From Methanosarcinales archaeon Met12 (lineage in GTDB: Archaea; Halobacteriota; UBA148; JAJOKI01): a DNA stretch of 64,000 nt. The notes below the pieces were generated by a model, which did not search any database, had not been told where the DNA came from, and saw only the letters and a program-made list of their open reading frames with translations. The DNA lies in NCBI GenBank assembly GCA_002813105.2, contig CP017966.2, positions 62,001 through 126,000 on the forward strand, read 5' to 3'. Positions within the stretch are counted from its first letter, which is position 1. Every line of letters starts with the position of its first letter. Position numbers and translations under genes: made by a program. This document shows positions 24,190 to 32,940 of this stretch, piece after piece.

Positions 24190-24256
24190 TAACGTATCCC
24201 TCCTATTAAATCTAGGTAACATCTTAATATATATGCCACAATTTAAATGTATGTCA
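24190..24256. promoter_or_regulatory. divergent promoter between eif5A and the IMPase gene
   Basis: A 67-base gap containing the eif5A Shine-Dalgarno (complement near 24198-24204) and TTAATATATATGCC (24224-24237) in the middle. The AT run can serve as TATA box toward either gene. Confidence 0.5.
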
Positions 24257-25048
24257 ATGACATACAATAGCACCATGAAAAGATTATGCAGGGATATCGC
24301 AGATGCAGTTGGCGATGCTATCAAAGACCTTACCAATATTGCAGATGGAGGAGTCATACTTTACGAAGGGGCAAATGGCACGCCCACCGCCAGGATAGAC
24401 GACATCGCTGAGAAGGCGGCACTTTGCGTTTTAAAGGAAGATGGACGGTCGATCAGGCTGGTAAGCGAAGAGGTGGGAAGCATCGTCTTAGGTGAGCGTC
24501 CCGAGTTCACCATCATATTAGACCCGGTGGATGGGACATATAACGCCATTCATGGCATACCCTTCTATTCAATTTCCATAGCCGTTGGTGGCTCCGATCT
24601 CTCTCAGGTATATTATGGATATGTTAAGGACCTGGTGACAGGGGATGAATACAGCGCAGAAAGAGCCAAGGGAGCGTTCATGAATGGAAAAGAGCTCCGT
24701 GTAGCCGACAAGACCAATTTAGATGAATATTGCGTGTCGGTTAACGGGTGTACACCGTTGATGGATTTCATGAATAAAAATAATAAAAGGATTCGACTGA
24801 TGGGAAGCGCCTCGCTCGAATTATGTTATGTGGCATCCAATAGGTTGGACGGATTTGTCGACGTCAGAAGGCGCTTGCGCATCACAGATGTGGCAGCAGG
24901 AAAACTGATTATAGAAGAAGCGGGCGGAATCGTGACGGACGATAACGGCGCCATACTGAACTCGCCACTCGATGTCAAAAGAAGGGTTAATATCGTAGCT
25001 GCTAACGAGGGGATACACAAAGAGTTGATTACCAGATTACAGGGGTGA
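24257..25048 (+). CDS. suhB: inositol monophosphatase / fructose-1,6-bisphosphatase family protein
   Basis: 263 aa. Mg-dependent sugar phosphatase fold: SEEVGSIVLG (ligand Glu), ILDPVDGTYNAIHGIPFYSISIAV (DPxDGT motif), and LRITDVAAGKLIIEEAGG. Archaeal members often hydrolyse both inositol phosphate and fructose bisphosphate, so they may serve lipid synthesis or gluconeogenesis. The start is ATG 24257 or 24275 (MKRLCRDIADAVG); further upstream codons lie inside the divergent eif5A gene and are rejected. It is followed after five bases by NAD kinase, a pairing also known as a gene fusion in some archaea. Confidence 0.85.
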   Translation: MTYNSTMKRLCRDIADAVGDAIKDLTNIADGGVILYEGANGTPTARIDDIAEKAALCVLKEDGRSIRLVSEEVGSIVLGERPEFTIILDPVDGTYNAIHGIPFYSISIAVGGSDLSQVYYGYVKDLVTGDEYSAERAKGAFMNGKELRVADKTNLDEYCVSVNGCTPLMDFMNKNNKRIRLMGSASLELCYVASNRLDGFVDVRRRLRITDVAAGKLIIEEAGGIVTDDNGAILNSPLDVKRRVNIVAANEGIHKELITRLQG

Positions 25049-25053
25049 TGTAG

Positions 25054-25878
25054 GTGAAACCAAAGAAAATAGGCGTTGTTTCACGATGCGACACGGTGGA
25101 GGCGATTCAGATGGTCAATGCTATCGTGAACTCCTTCCAGGATTCGGTCAAGATAGTTCTGGAGCCGCGAGCTGCAGCCGAAATAGGCAAACGTGAATGT
25201 GCAGTTCCCCTATCCAAAATGGACGTAGATATGATTATCACGGTTGGGGGAGATGGAACCATACTGCGCACCATCCAGCTACTCCCCAGACCAACGCCCA
25301 TCCTCGGCATCAATATGGGAGACGTGGGATTTCTGGCCGATGTCGTTCCAGCAAGCGCCAAAGAAGTGATCGAACGGGTACTCGATGGATTCGAGATACA
25401 GAAGCGTGCGCGACTTGCCGTGCACGTGAATGATGAAAAGCTTCCTCCTGCGACCAATGAGGTGGCAGTTATCACTTCAAGACCTGCCAAAATACTGCAC
25501 TTCAGAGTTTTAATCGATGGGAAAGAGATCGAAACCACAAGAGCTGATGGTGTTGTAGTGGCAACACCCACTGGTTCGACTGCATATGCCATGAGCGCTG
25601 GCGGACCTATCATCGACCCGCGTGTAGATGCCTTTGTGATCGTGCCCCTCGCCCCCTATAAATTATCTGCCAGACCATGGGTCATCCCAGGAGATAGTGA
25701 AATAACACTTGAGTTGTTGCGCATAGACAAGAACGCCACGATCGTCATAGACGGACAGCATCGTCAAACCATCACAAAAGAGGACATCACCAGATTTATC
25801 AAGGCAAGAGAACCTGCACTATTCGTCAGGACGGATAGGGATTTTTATACAAAAGTGCGAGACACGTTGGTGGTCTGA
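25054..25878 (+). CDS. nadK: NAD kinase
   Basis: 274 aa. It phosphorylates NAD to NADP. ATP/polyphosphate loop TVGGDGTILRTIQLL, then the NAD-site blocks ILGINMGDVGFLADV, ATNEVAVI, and TRADGVVVATPTGSTAYAMSAGGPIIDP. GTG start at 25054, five bases after the phosphatase stop. Length and motif order are standard for archaeal enzymes. Confidence 0.93.
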   Translation: MKPKKIGVVSRCDTVEAIQMVNAIVNSFQDSVKIVLEPRAAAEIGKRECAVPLSKMDVDMIITVGGDGTILRTIQLLPRPTPILGINMGDVGFLADVVPASAKEVIERVLDGFEIQKRARLAVHVNDEKLPPATNEVAVITSRPAKILHFRVLIDGKEIETTRADGVVVATPTGSTAYAMSAGGPIIDPRVDAFVIVPLAPYKLSARPWVIPGDSEITLELLRIDKNATIVIDGQHRQTITKEDITRFIKAREPALFVRTDRDFYTKVRDTLVV

Positions 25879-26029
25879 ACGAGGGATAAAATAAAGTTCG
25901 TCGTTTGTCAAAAAGGAGAAATATTTGATGATATCAAATCTATATAGATATGCTTATATTTTAGTATATGTATAAGATATACGATTATATTCCACATAGC
26001 TATGAGTTAAAAAAAGTAAAGGTGCTCAA

Positions 26030-26338
26030 ATGATAGATAAATTCATTAGTATAATCAAGAAGATTATTGGTGCCGATAAGACTGGAGTAGTTACTGATAA
26101 GGATGAGACGGTCAGCGAGTTAATTCGGATGATTGATGGTTTGGCAGAGGAGAAGATTATTGACTGCCGAGGTTTTTCCAGACAGAGAACGATGTACAAG
26201 GGTGCCCTTAAAACCATATTGGAGAAGCAGGGAGAGAGTGAAGCAAGAGAGCTTTGTGCGTGGATCATGGCTCACATAAAAGAACATGGAAAAGCCCCGA
26301 AAAGCAAAAGCGTGAGAGAACAAGCTGGGCTTTTATAA
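26030..26338 (+). CDS. hypothetical helical protein
   Basis: 102 aa, unrecognised. Lysine-rich with predicted helices (DKFISIIKKIIGAD, ETVSELIRMIDGLAEEK, KTILEKQGESEARELCAWIMAHIKEHG) and no membrane segment. The ATG at 26030 follows an AT-rich upstream region including TATGTATAAGATATACG (25967-25983), a likely promoter. It ends two bases before the duplicated 3' end of the dCMP deaminase gene, so the insertion of the TA module next door stops just short of it. Confidence 0.55.
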   Translation: MIDKFISIIKKIIGADKTGVVTDKDETVSELIRMIDGLAEEKIIDCRGFSRQRTMYKGALKTILEKQGESEARELCAWIMAHIKEHGKAPKSKSVREQAGLL

Positions 26339-26340
26339 TA

Positions 26341-26397
26341 GCCTCGACCTAACCAAACTTCACGACTTCCACGTTGGCTTGCTTTAAAAACTCCAGC
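26341..26397 (-). pseudogene. duplicated 3' end of the dCMP deaminase gene
   Basis: 57 bases match 27044-27100 with five differences. Read on the minus strand both encode the enzyme's last residues: here [15 protein letters not shown] and stop, in the intact gene [15 protein letters not shown] and stop. Two of the differences are synonymous (GTT/GTG, AAA/AAG). There is no sign of the rest of the gene upstream. The fragment marks the far edge of an insertion carrying a toxin-antitoxin pair. Confidence 0.85.
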
Positions 26398-26437
26398 ACT
26401 GGTAAATAAAAACGATTTTTATGAATCTATCTACAAT

Positions 26438-26656
26438 TTACGCCTTTTCGATCACAATTTTATCATCGTCAAAAGAAGCGAACAGCTCGCCCTTTAGTTT
26501 ATTGGACACTCCTTTAGGCATGGTAATCGTAAGTTTGTCGCCCTTCTTGCTCACTTCATAATAAAATTTGGCATGTAATCCTTCGGGAACTTCTACCCAC
26601 TCCCCCTCTTGCAGTGCTTCTATGTTCTCCATGGATTTGATCTTAACTTTTCTCAT
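26438..26656 (-). CDS. putative antitoxin partner of the BrnT-like toxin
   Basis: 72 aa, family not recognised. Mixed beta/basic sequence (VKIKSMENIEALQEGEWVEVPEGLHAKFYYEVSKKGDKLTITMPKG in order) ending FASFDDDKIVIEKA. It begins six bases after the toxin stop on the same strand. Toxin-first order is that of brnTA. Antitoxin function is inferred from position and size. Confidence 0.6.
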   Translation of the reverse strand: MRKVKIKSMENIEALQEGEWVEVPEGLHAKFYYEVSKKGDKLTITMPKGVSNKLKGELFASFDDDKIVIEKA

Positions 26657-26662
26657 AGCACA

Positions 26663-26938
26663 TTACTTTCTCCTTTTCTTATATAACCTTTTTTCGCTGT
26701 CATTTGCGTCTCTTGCGGTCACGACTTTGTATCTATCTCCATGCAGTTTTAAAACGATGAACAACGTTCTTCCCTCTACCTGTCCCAGTATTTCCACCAA
26801 TGATACGCCCTTCCTCGATATTTTTCTCATCAAGATTTTGCCGTTTACGGCTTTATTAACCTCCTTATCGGTTACATTGTGTTTAGAAATGTGTTTTATC
26901 GAATTTCTATCCCATTGAATGACTATTTCTCTTCTCAC
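26663..26938 (-). CDS. BrnT-like toxin
   Basis: 91 aa. IQWDRNSIKHISKHNVTDKEVNKAV resembles the BrnT opening (F-x-WD-x-x-K-x-x-x-N-x-x-KHG-V), and the end VVTARDANDSEKRLYKKR matches the BrnT R-x-ISAR-x-A-x-x-x-E-x-x-x-Y tail. BrnT toxins are RelE-fold ribonucleases. With the following 72-aa gene it forms a two-gene module lying between the two copies of the dCMP deaminase 3' end. Confidence 0.7.
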   Translation of the reverse strand: MRREIVIQWDRNSIKHISKHNVTDKEVNKAVNGKILMRKISRKGVSLVEILGQVEGRTLFIVLKLHGDRYKVVTARDANDSEKRLYKKRRK

Positions 26939-27051
26939 CTATACCACTTCCCCAATATCGCTCCAACGGAGCTATCAATTGGTAATTTTATAATAAACAA
27001 TTGGACAACGACGATTCATGACACAAAAAAGATGTCGACAACAGCCTCGAC

Positions 27052-27492
27052 CTAACCAAATTTAACGACTTCCACGTTGGCTTGTCTTAGAAACTCCAGC
27101 GCTTCCGTATCAGGATAGTCTCCAAGGTATACAACCCTCCCAATCTTCGCATTGATGATCATTTTAGCGCAGAGTATGCACGGCTGATGTGTAGTATACA
27201 TTGTCGCGTTTTCCGTACTCACGCCATGGATGGCGGCTTGTATAATTGCATTTTGTTCAGCATGAACAGCCCGACAGAGTTCGTGCCGCTCTCCTGATGA
27301 GATGCCGTTTTGCTCCCTTATGCATCCAATATCCAAACAGTGCGCCAGGCCATGCGGAGCTCCATTATACCCTGTTGAGAGGATGCGGTTGTCCCTTACC
27401 ATTACGGCGCCCACCTGATTTCTCAGACACGTCGACCTCTTTGCCACTACCGATGATATCTCCATGAAATATTCGTCGACAGATTGCCTCAT
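27052..27492 (-). CDS. dcd: deoxycytidylate (dCMP) deaminase
   Basis: 146 aa zinc deaminase supplying dUMP for thymidylate synthesis. Zinc and catalytic motifs: [10 protein letters not shown] (HAE) and [12 protein letters not shown] (PCxxC), preceded by [14 protein letters not shown] 27492 ([17 protein letters not shown]) matches the family; the longer frame reaches into the divergent hisS promoter. The 3' end is duplicated at 26341-26397, with a TA module between the copies. Confidence 0.9.
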   Translation of the reverse strand: MRQSVDEYFMEISSVVAKRSTCLRNQVGAVMVRDNRILSTGYNGAPHGLAHCLDIGCIREQNGISSGERHELCRAVHAEQNAIIQAAIHGVSTENATMYTTHQPCILCAKMIINAKIGRVVYLGDYPDTEALEFLRQANVEVVKFG

Positions 27493-27582
27493 TTTTCTCC
27501 CATATGCTACCCAATATCTTTTTAGAAGAAGTATTAAATGATATATACATATGTATATGTTCATTCGGGATGGGGGCAAAAA

Positions 27583-28815
27583 ATGAAAATACAGAAACCG
27601 AGAGGCACGCGCGATTTTTTGCCAGAAGAGATGACAAAAAGGCGCTTTATCGAGAGTAAAATGCGCCAGACAGTAGAAAACTGGGGATATCGAGAGGTCC
27701 AAACGCCCACCTTTGAGCACCTGGAACTATTCACGATTAAATCAGGGGCAACCATCGTAGACGAAATATATGATTTCGAGGACAAGGGTGGACGGGCATT
27801 GGCCCTCAGACCAGAGCTGACCGCATCGGTCCTGCGGATGTATGTTGACAAGCTACAGGTGACGCCAAAACCCCTGAAACTCTATTATTTCGGAAACTGT
27901 TTTCGATATGAACGGCCGCAAAAAGGGCGCCTTAGAGAATTCTGGCATTTGGGGGCCGAATTAATCGGCAGTGACCGTCCTGAAGCAGACGCCGAGGTCA
28001 TCGCACTCGCATCCTCTGTGCTTGATGCGATCGATCTTAAGGGAGATTTGCGCATTGGACAACTAAGCGTACTTAGAGCACTCATGGGTTCACTGGATGC
28101 GGAAACGCGGAGTATGGTCATGAGGCATATCGACAAGAAAGATAGCCAAGGGCTTGTTGGACTCTTAGAACAGGTCGGCGCCCAGAATATAAAAGAGCCC
28201 ATTCTCAACCTGATCAGTTTAAAAGGAGGAGATGCAATCAGCAAGGCGCGCGAGATAGTCGGCGACCTTCCTGGCCTGGCTCATCTCGAAAGTGTTTTGG
28301 ACACGTTAAATGCACTTGGGATTGAGTACTCGATCGATTTCGGCATTGCACGAGGGCTGGACTATTACACGGATATGGTCTTTGAAATCTACGCGGAGAA
28401 CCTTGGTGCGCAGAACCAGATCTGCGGAGGAGGCACCTATCGACTGGCACATCTGTTCGGTGGCAGGGATACGCCGTCTACTGGCTTTGCCATAGGCTTT
28501 GACAGGGTCATCGAGGCGCTGGGCACTATACGGGTGCCCACTCAAAAGACAGTCGTAGTCATATCCACCGACAGGGCGAGCTCCGAAGCACAAAAAATTG
28601 CGCAACGATTGAGAGAACACATCCCCACGAACGTAGACCTGATGGGCAGGAATTTCACAGTCCAGTTATCCCACGCCGATGCCATTGGAGCCACCTATGC
28701 AGTCATAATTGGACCAAAAGAATTACGGGCCGGGAAGGTTACCCTTAAAAATATGGAGACTGCTGAACAGGAGATGCTGACGCTGGATGAGGTTATTCGG
28801 CGCATCGCATATTAA
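27583..28815 (+). CDS. hisS: histidyl-tRNA synthetase
   Basis: 410 aa class II synthetase. Motif 1 region [12 protein letters not shown], motif 2 [19 protein letters not shown], His-specific loop [14 protein letters not shown], motif 3 [10 protein letters not shown]-type block [15 protein letters not shown], and a C-terminal anticodon domain of about 90 residues. ATG 27583 is used; the upstream in-frame ATG overlaps the promoter. It ends overlapping acyP, which converges on it. Confidence 0.93.
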   Translation: MKIQKPRGTRDFLPEEMTKRRFIESKMRQTVENWGYREVQTPTFEHLELFTIKSGATIVDEIYDFEDKGGRALALRPELTASVLRMYVDKLQVTPKPLKLYYFGNCFRYERPQKGRLREFWHLGAELIGSDRPEADAEVIALASSVLDAIDLKGDLRIGQLSVLRALMGSLDAETRSMVMRHIDKKDSQGLVGLLEQVGAQNIKEPILNLISLKGGDAISKAREIVGDLPGLAHLESVLDTLNALGIEYSIDFGIARGLDYYTDMVFEIYAENLGAQNQICGGGTYRLAHLFGGRDTPSTGFAIGFDRVIEALGTIRVPTQKTVVVISTDRASSEAQKIAQRLREHIPTNVDLMGRNFTVQLSHADAIGATYAVIIGPKELRAGKVTLKNMETAEQEMLTLDEVIRRIAY

Positions 28816-29090
28816 TACCTCGTGCCGAAAGTTGTGAACTCGCCCGTTGGAGTGCCCATCTTGACTTTTACATCTTGAACGTATGCACCAGGTGGTCCCC
28901 TTCGGAGCAATGCAATCAGTTCATTTACTCTGTCTTTTTCTCCCTCAACGACCACATGAACGCGACCATCCGATAAATTGCAGACGTATCCTGTCAGGCC
29001 AAGGATCGTTGCATGACGCACGGTGAATGCCCTGAAGCCGATCATTTGCACTCTTCCAGATACATATATCTCTGCACGCGTTTCCATCAT
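28812..29090 (-). CDS. acyP: acylphosphatase
   Basis: 92 aa, one complete acylphosphatase domain. VSGRVQMIGFRAFTVRHA holds the phosphate-binding loop and catalytic Arg, and GYVCNLSDGRVHVVVEG holds the catalytic Asn. It hydrolyses carboxyl-phosphate bonds in small molecules such as acetyl or 1,3-bisphosphoglycerate-type phosphates. It overlaps the next upstream gene by four bases and follows gap in the same run, which may be relevant because 1,3-BPG is a substrate. Confidence 0.9.
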   Translation of the reverse strand: MMETRAEIYVSGRVQMIGFRAFTVRHATILGLTGYVCNLSDGRVHVVVEGEKDRVNELIALLRRGPPGAYVQDVKVKMGTPTGEFTTFGTRY

Positions 29091-29521
29091 GGCTTTTGCA
29101 CATCCTTGAACGTGACCTTGACTCCTCTCTGCCTCAATTCCTGTTCAACTATCTCGAAGAATATGCCCTTGCCACTCACGTGTTCATGTCTGCATGATGC
29201 TATCTTGCCCCCACGATATCCCATGCTGGTCGTCTCTGCTCCGCAAGATGGACTCTTCGGCATCCCTATCATCTCGATCTCTGCACCTTTTTCAGCCAAT
29301 AATTGAATCATGTCTGCATATGGCTTAAATAAGCGGTGGCAAAATCTATGGTATTCAGGAAAGTCCAGCTGATTTTTAGTCACTTCCCAGCGCTTCAGTC
29401 CAAAATAAATGGTTTCAGGACACGGTAGCTGGATCACGGGCGCATCCAGCTCAAATTCGACGCCCTTGCTCACTCGCACCATTGGATTCAGCAAACAGTG
29501 TGCAACCACCTGTATTCTCAT
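29087..29521 (-). CDS. DUF523-like protein (possible desulfidase)
   Basis: 144 aa. Conserved cysteines sit in VAHCLLNPMVR, IQLPCPE and SPSCGAETTS, the pattern of DUF523/TudS-related proteins, some of which bind a [4Fe-4S] cluster and desulfurate thiouracil. A further Cys-His pair occurs in IASCRHEHVSG. Function here is inferred only from these motifs. It is linked by four-base overlaps to gap upstream and acyP downstream. Confidence 0.7.
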   Translation of the reverse strand: MRIQVVAHCLLNPMVRVSKGVEFELDAPVIQLPCPETIYFGLKRWEVTKNQLDFPEYHRFCHRLFKPYADMIQLLAEKGAEIEMIGMPKSPSCGAETTSMGYRGGKIASCRHEHVSGKGIFFEIVEQELRQRGVKVTFKDVQKP

Positions 29522-30531
29522 CCGAGACCCATCGCCGTATTAGTTTTCTGCATTGATTTCTCTGCACTCTTTTCCAGATTCGTCATCGCACGAATCGCAT
29601 CCACATTTTCCGGTATTACGGTTGACTCCTGGTGAATTGCCTGGAAAAAATAGAGCTCTCCCCCTTCGACATCAATGGAATCCTCCCAGATGCAGTTCTC
29701 CCATACATCATATCTGGGCCTGCCCATATCTCTCCCCATCTCGATGATGGAGGCAGTCGAAGTCAGTCCATCTGCCGCGCTTACAAATCGAATTCGCGGT
29801 CTTTTTTGCAACACCGCTTTTACGTCGTCTACCGCTGGAATGCTGTCGAACACGATATTCAACGTATGCAAGTGCATCAACGTCGTGGAGACTTTGATTG
29901 CCATCGTCGTGATGTCGATTTCAGGTAACACGGTGTTAACATCCGGTCCATGATGGGACGGCAGTTTTACAGGGTCAGGCATGATGGCGTTGATAGGTCC
30001 TTTTTTGACGTCTCCAGGGTCTGTAGCACGTCGAACCAAGACTGCTCGCACCTTTTTTATGCCGAACGCCTCATTTAGAGGATGAATGACCCTGCAGAGG
30101 CCGGTGGTGTTACACGAAACTACTCTGACGAAATCCCGCCCGATAGCGCCTGCATAATTACATTCGGCATTGAATGAAAATCCCGCAACATCGTGCTTCT
30201 CCCCTCCTTCGAAGATCGCTTTGATTTCTGCTTCCTCATACATTGGCTTGTTTTTGGCTCCCATCCCTTCGGGTGTGCAGTCGACGACAATATCTGCTTC
30301 ACCCAGCATATCGTAGATCGTTCCAACGATATCGATTCCTGCCATTTCGAAATCGTCGCACTTTTCTGGAATTGCCGCATACAAGTCATATCCCCTCTCG
30401 ATAGCCAGCTTGGCTTCAAAATTGGGTCGTGTCTTTGCGACGCCCACGACCTCCATGTCGTCTTGAGCTTTTACCGCATCTGCTATCCTTTTGCCAATCG
30501 TTCCATACCCATTTATCGCCACTTTAATCAT
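29518..30531 (-). CDS. gap: glyceraldehyde-3-phosphate dehydrogenase, archaeal type II
   Basis: 337 aa. N-terminal Rossmann motif VAINGYGTIGKRIADAV, catalytic Cys in VVSCNTTGLCR, and the archaeal RRATDPGDVKKGPINAI and LPSHHGPDVNTV blocks that bind phosphate. It works with phosphorylating glycolysis/gluconeogenesis using NAD(P). It is first of the run gap-DUF523-acyP. Its length is typical. Confidence 0.95.
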   Translation of the reverse strand: MIKVAINGYGTIGKRIADAVKAQDDMEVVGVAKTRPNFEAKLAIERGYDLYAAIPEKCDDFEMAGIDIVGTIYDMLGEADIVVDCTPEGMGAKNKPMYEEAEIKAIFEGGEKHDVAGFSFNAECNYAGAIGRDFVRVVSCNTTGLCRVIHPLNEAFGIKKVRAVLVRRATDPGDVKKGPINAIMPDPVKLPSHHGPDVNTVLPEIDITTMAIKVSTTLMHLHTLNIVFDSIPAVDDVKAVLQKRPRIRFVSAADGLTSTASIIEMGRDMGRPRYDVWENCIWEDSIDVEGGELYFFQAIHQESTVIPENVDAIRAMTNLEKSAEKSMQKTNTAMGLG

Positions 30532-30616
30532 TTACATCCCTCAACATGTTATCATAGGTCTTATCTCATTCTTAAAATAATAGCTTTATGTAATCCTGAT
30601 TAAAACTCAAAAATCC

Positions 30617-30847
30617 TCATATTCCTGTGGGAAATCTATGGCCATAAGAAGCGCCTATATATAATTTCACAGGCACCTTTTTTATGATATCTCTTTTTGT
30701 ACCATAAATTTCAATATCAGCTTCCACATACTTTTTATCTATAGGAATAATTGGATTATTCTCATCAAGTATCAGCAATTCTTTACTCTCTTCAGGCTCT
30801 AGTTTGAACGAGCTTATTGATTTTTCCTTTATGATATATCTAATATG
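30617..30847 (-). pseudogene. gene remnant without start codon
   Basis: The 490-base gap between gap and the next gene holds a 76-codon open stretch on the minus strand with protein-like composition: SISSFKLEPEESKELLILDE, PIDKKYVEADIEIYGTKRD, then VKLYIGASYGHRFPTG and stop. No ATG, GTG or TTG precedes it, and a stop lies at 30848-30850. I do not recognise the family. The rest of the gap (30850-31021) shows only the AT-rich promoter of the next gene (GTATTTATATATC near 30988). Confidence 0.4.
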
Positions 30848-31021
30848 CTATCGTATTTAGATGAATTAACAGCCGGATTCACAAGCAAAAAACTGGACTG
30901 GATCTACGTTACACAAAATTCAGCTCGGCAACATATTGGATTTATTTCCCGAAACATATCTATCGAAATATAACTGCCACCTTTGGTCACGTATTTATAT
31001 ATCTAAAATCAACTCATTTAC

Positions 31022-32365
31022 GTGCAAACGATTAAAGTGATATTATTCCTGCTGACCATATGCACGCTATTATCCGTAGCATCTGCCACAATTGTCGACG
31101 TCGATTCCCCTGCAGTCACAAGAGGCGCTGTTTTATTGATCGTCGATGGCATGGGCTCATCATACATCTATCCAGAATTCACCCCATATGCATTGGATGG
31201 AAGTGCCCTTAATCGGGCAAATGTAAGCAACATCATGCTGATCGCAGACGGTGGAGCGCGTGTCCTGGATATCAGAGCACCCCAGACCAGCACTGCCCCT
31301 GGACATTCCGTCCTCGTCACCGGCTACTCGCGCGCGGATACCGAGCTGGTCGGGCGCGGTTGGGCGACGATATTTGACGTTTTGCGCGTCCATGACTATC
31401 TCTGCCTTGCCGTGATGCAGAAGGGTGACTTCAAAGAGATGCGCGCTAAACAGGATGCCATCCTCTTTGATGCATCCGCCTCGATTCGAAATCCATCCAT
31501 AGACATGGAAGCCCGTCCACATGTGCCAGCTGGTTTGCATGAATTGATGCAAACATGGCAGAAAAGGCTCCCTAACTATCTGGATGGCAAAGAGGGAGTT
31601 GAGAGATACGCTGCATATAATGGGTGGGCCATCGATGCTTCGAATGCAATCATACGCTATATGGCTGAAAACCATCCCACTCAGAAGTTTCTGCTCACTG
31701 TGAACGTGGGTGCAGTGGACTTGGCAGGCCATTATCTCGGCTCAGAGCGATATGTGAAGGTGATCGAAGAGTTGGATAGGGACTTGTACGAGCTGTATCA
31801 AACATGTATCGAGAAGGATATTGTGCTCATCATAACCGCCGACCATGGAATGGCGTTTCCAAGACAGGGTGCACGTGGCGGACATGCCTCGGATAAATAT
31901 GCGGACACGCTCGAAGCTCAGCGGATTCCCTTGATAATATCTGGCCCAAATGTACGGGTGGGCGTAGTTGAGTCTGGCAGGCAGAGTGACATTGCACCAA
32001 CGTTGCTCAGCATATTAGACGTCATGGACACGTTACCGTACTCTGATGGCGGGGTCATTCTTATTAAAGAATATGCAAACCTGCGAGTCGTCACAGGGTC
32101 CCCGATGGATATAGTACTCCAGAAAGACGGTGTAGTCATATCATCGGTCACCAGCGATGACGTCACGTTCGTTGGATTGGCGTTCGGCAACTACACCATA
32201 TTTGCTGGACCTCACATCGAACGCATCGATATTCAACATGATACAATACTCGAAATAGACGTGCGTGCGGTAGGCAGCCATGACAGACTATTTATCGCGG
32301 TTGCGATGATATCGATCATCGTGGGTGGAGGGTTGGTAGCGATATGGAAAATTATGAAAGATTAA
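31022..32365 (+). CDS. membrane-anchored alkaline phosphatase-superfamily hydrolase
   Basis: 447 aa. N-terminal signal peptide (VILFLLTICTLLSVASA) and one C-terminal transmembrane helix (FIAVAMISIIVGGGLVAIW), so the body faces outside. Metal-ligand blocks of the phosphatase/phosphopentomutase fold: LLIVDGMGSS (Asp), QTSTAPGHSVLVTG (nucleophile Ser/Thr), VGAVDLAGHYLG (Asp, His), IITADHGMAF (Asp, His) and GGHASDK (His). Substrate unknown; phosphodiester, sulfate or phosphonate esters are possible. GTG start at 31022, 25-30 bases after a TATA-like run. Confidence 0.75.
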   Translation: MQTIKVILFLLTICTLLSVASATIVDVDSPAVTRGAVLLIVDGMGSSYIYPEFTPYALDGSALNRANVSNIMLIADGGARVLDIRAPQTSTAPGHSVLVTGYSRADTELVGRGWATIFDVLRVHDYLCLAVMQKGDFKEMRAKQDAILFDASASIRNPSIDMEARPHVPAGLHELMQTWQKRLPNYLDGKEGVERYAAYNGWAIDASNAIIRYMAENHPTQKFLLTVNVGAVDLAGHYLGSERYVKVIEELDRDLYELYQTCIEKDIVLIITADHGMAFPRQGARGGHASDKYADTLEAQRIPLIISGPNVRVGVVESGRQSDIAPTLLSILDVMDTLPYSDGGVILIKEYANLRVVTGSPMDIVLQKDGVVISSVTSDDVTFVGLAFGNYTIFAGPHIERIDIQHDTILEIDVRAVGSHDRLFIAVAMISIIVGGGLVAIWKIMKD

Positions 32366-32432
32366 ACGATTATATCGCCAAGCCATGATTTAGCAACCTT
32401 TTTAAGTATTGTGCAGGATACAATTAATCTAT

Positions 32433-32909
32433 ATGGCTGGCAATATAATATTTATATGTGGACCTGAGTATTCAGGAAAAACATATATGGCGCTCGGTTT
32501 GGCGGAGAGATTGGGTGACTTTGGCATATCACAAGTCATCTTCAACGTCGGGGAGCTCTTCAGGTTAGAAATGAAGCTATTGAACTCGGAGAAAACTACC
32601 ACGCTCGTAATAGATGAGCCAAAAAAAATGCCACATACAACGGTAAGCAAATATAAACTTGCCGAAACGATTATTCGCATGACATCTCGGGGTAATAATA
32701 TAATAATGACGGGACATCCAGGGGAAAGTATCTACGACACATTGGTCGAAACGGGGGCGAAATTCATAGCATCCCGCGATATCAACATAATTGGAATAGA
32801 ACTGTATAGCTACAATGACCCCAGTTATTTGAGTGTCATGAACATAACACCGAGTAAGGATATTCTAGAAAAGTACGATGCCAGACTCAAAGAAGCCATA
32901 AAATCATAA
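32433..32909 (+). CDS. P-loop NTPase, unknown role
   Basis: 158 aa. Walker A IFICGPEYSGKTYMALGLAERL at the N-terminus and a Walker B-like TTTLVIDEPKK; NNIIMTGHPGE may be a sensor region. Size and layout resemble small ATPases such as adenylate-kinase- or RecA-like single domains. ATG 32433 is chosen because the P-loop begins ten residues later; an upstream TTG adds eight residues. It precedes a prepilin peptidase gene by 31 bases, perhaps in one transcript. Confidence 0.6.
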   Translation: MAGNIIFICGPEYSGKTYMALGLAERLGDFGISQVIFNVGELFRLEMKLLNSEKTTTLVIDEPKKMPHTTVSKYKLAETIIRMTSRGNNIIMTGHPGESIYDTLVETGAKFIASRDINIIGIELYSYNDPSYLSVMNITPSKDILEKYDARLKEAIKS

Positions 32910-32940
32910 ATGAGCGAGAGACCTTTAATGGAGAATTTTA

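Noticed and set aside
24038-24256. Long N-terminal extension of the IMPase gene
   Set aside because: It would run antisense through eif5A; the phosphatase homology begins at about 24275.
27493-27720. 76-residue N-terminal extension of dCMP deaminase
   Set aside because: It covers the divergent hisS promoter and start; family proteins begin at MRQSVDEYF.
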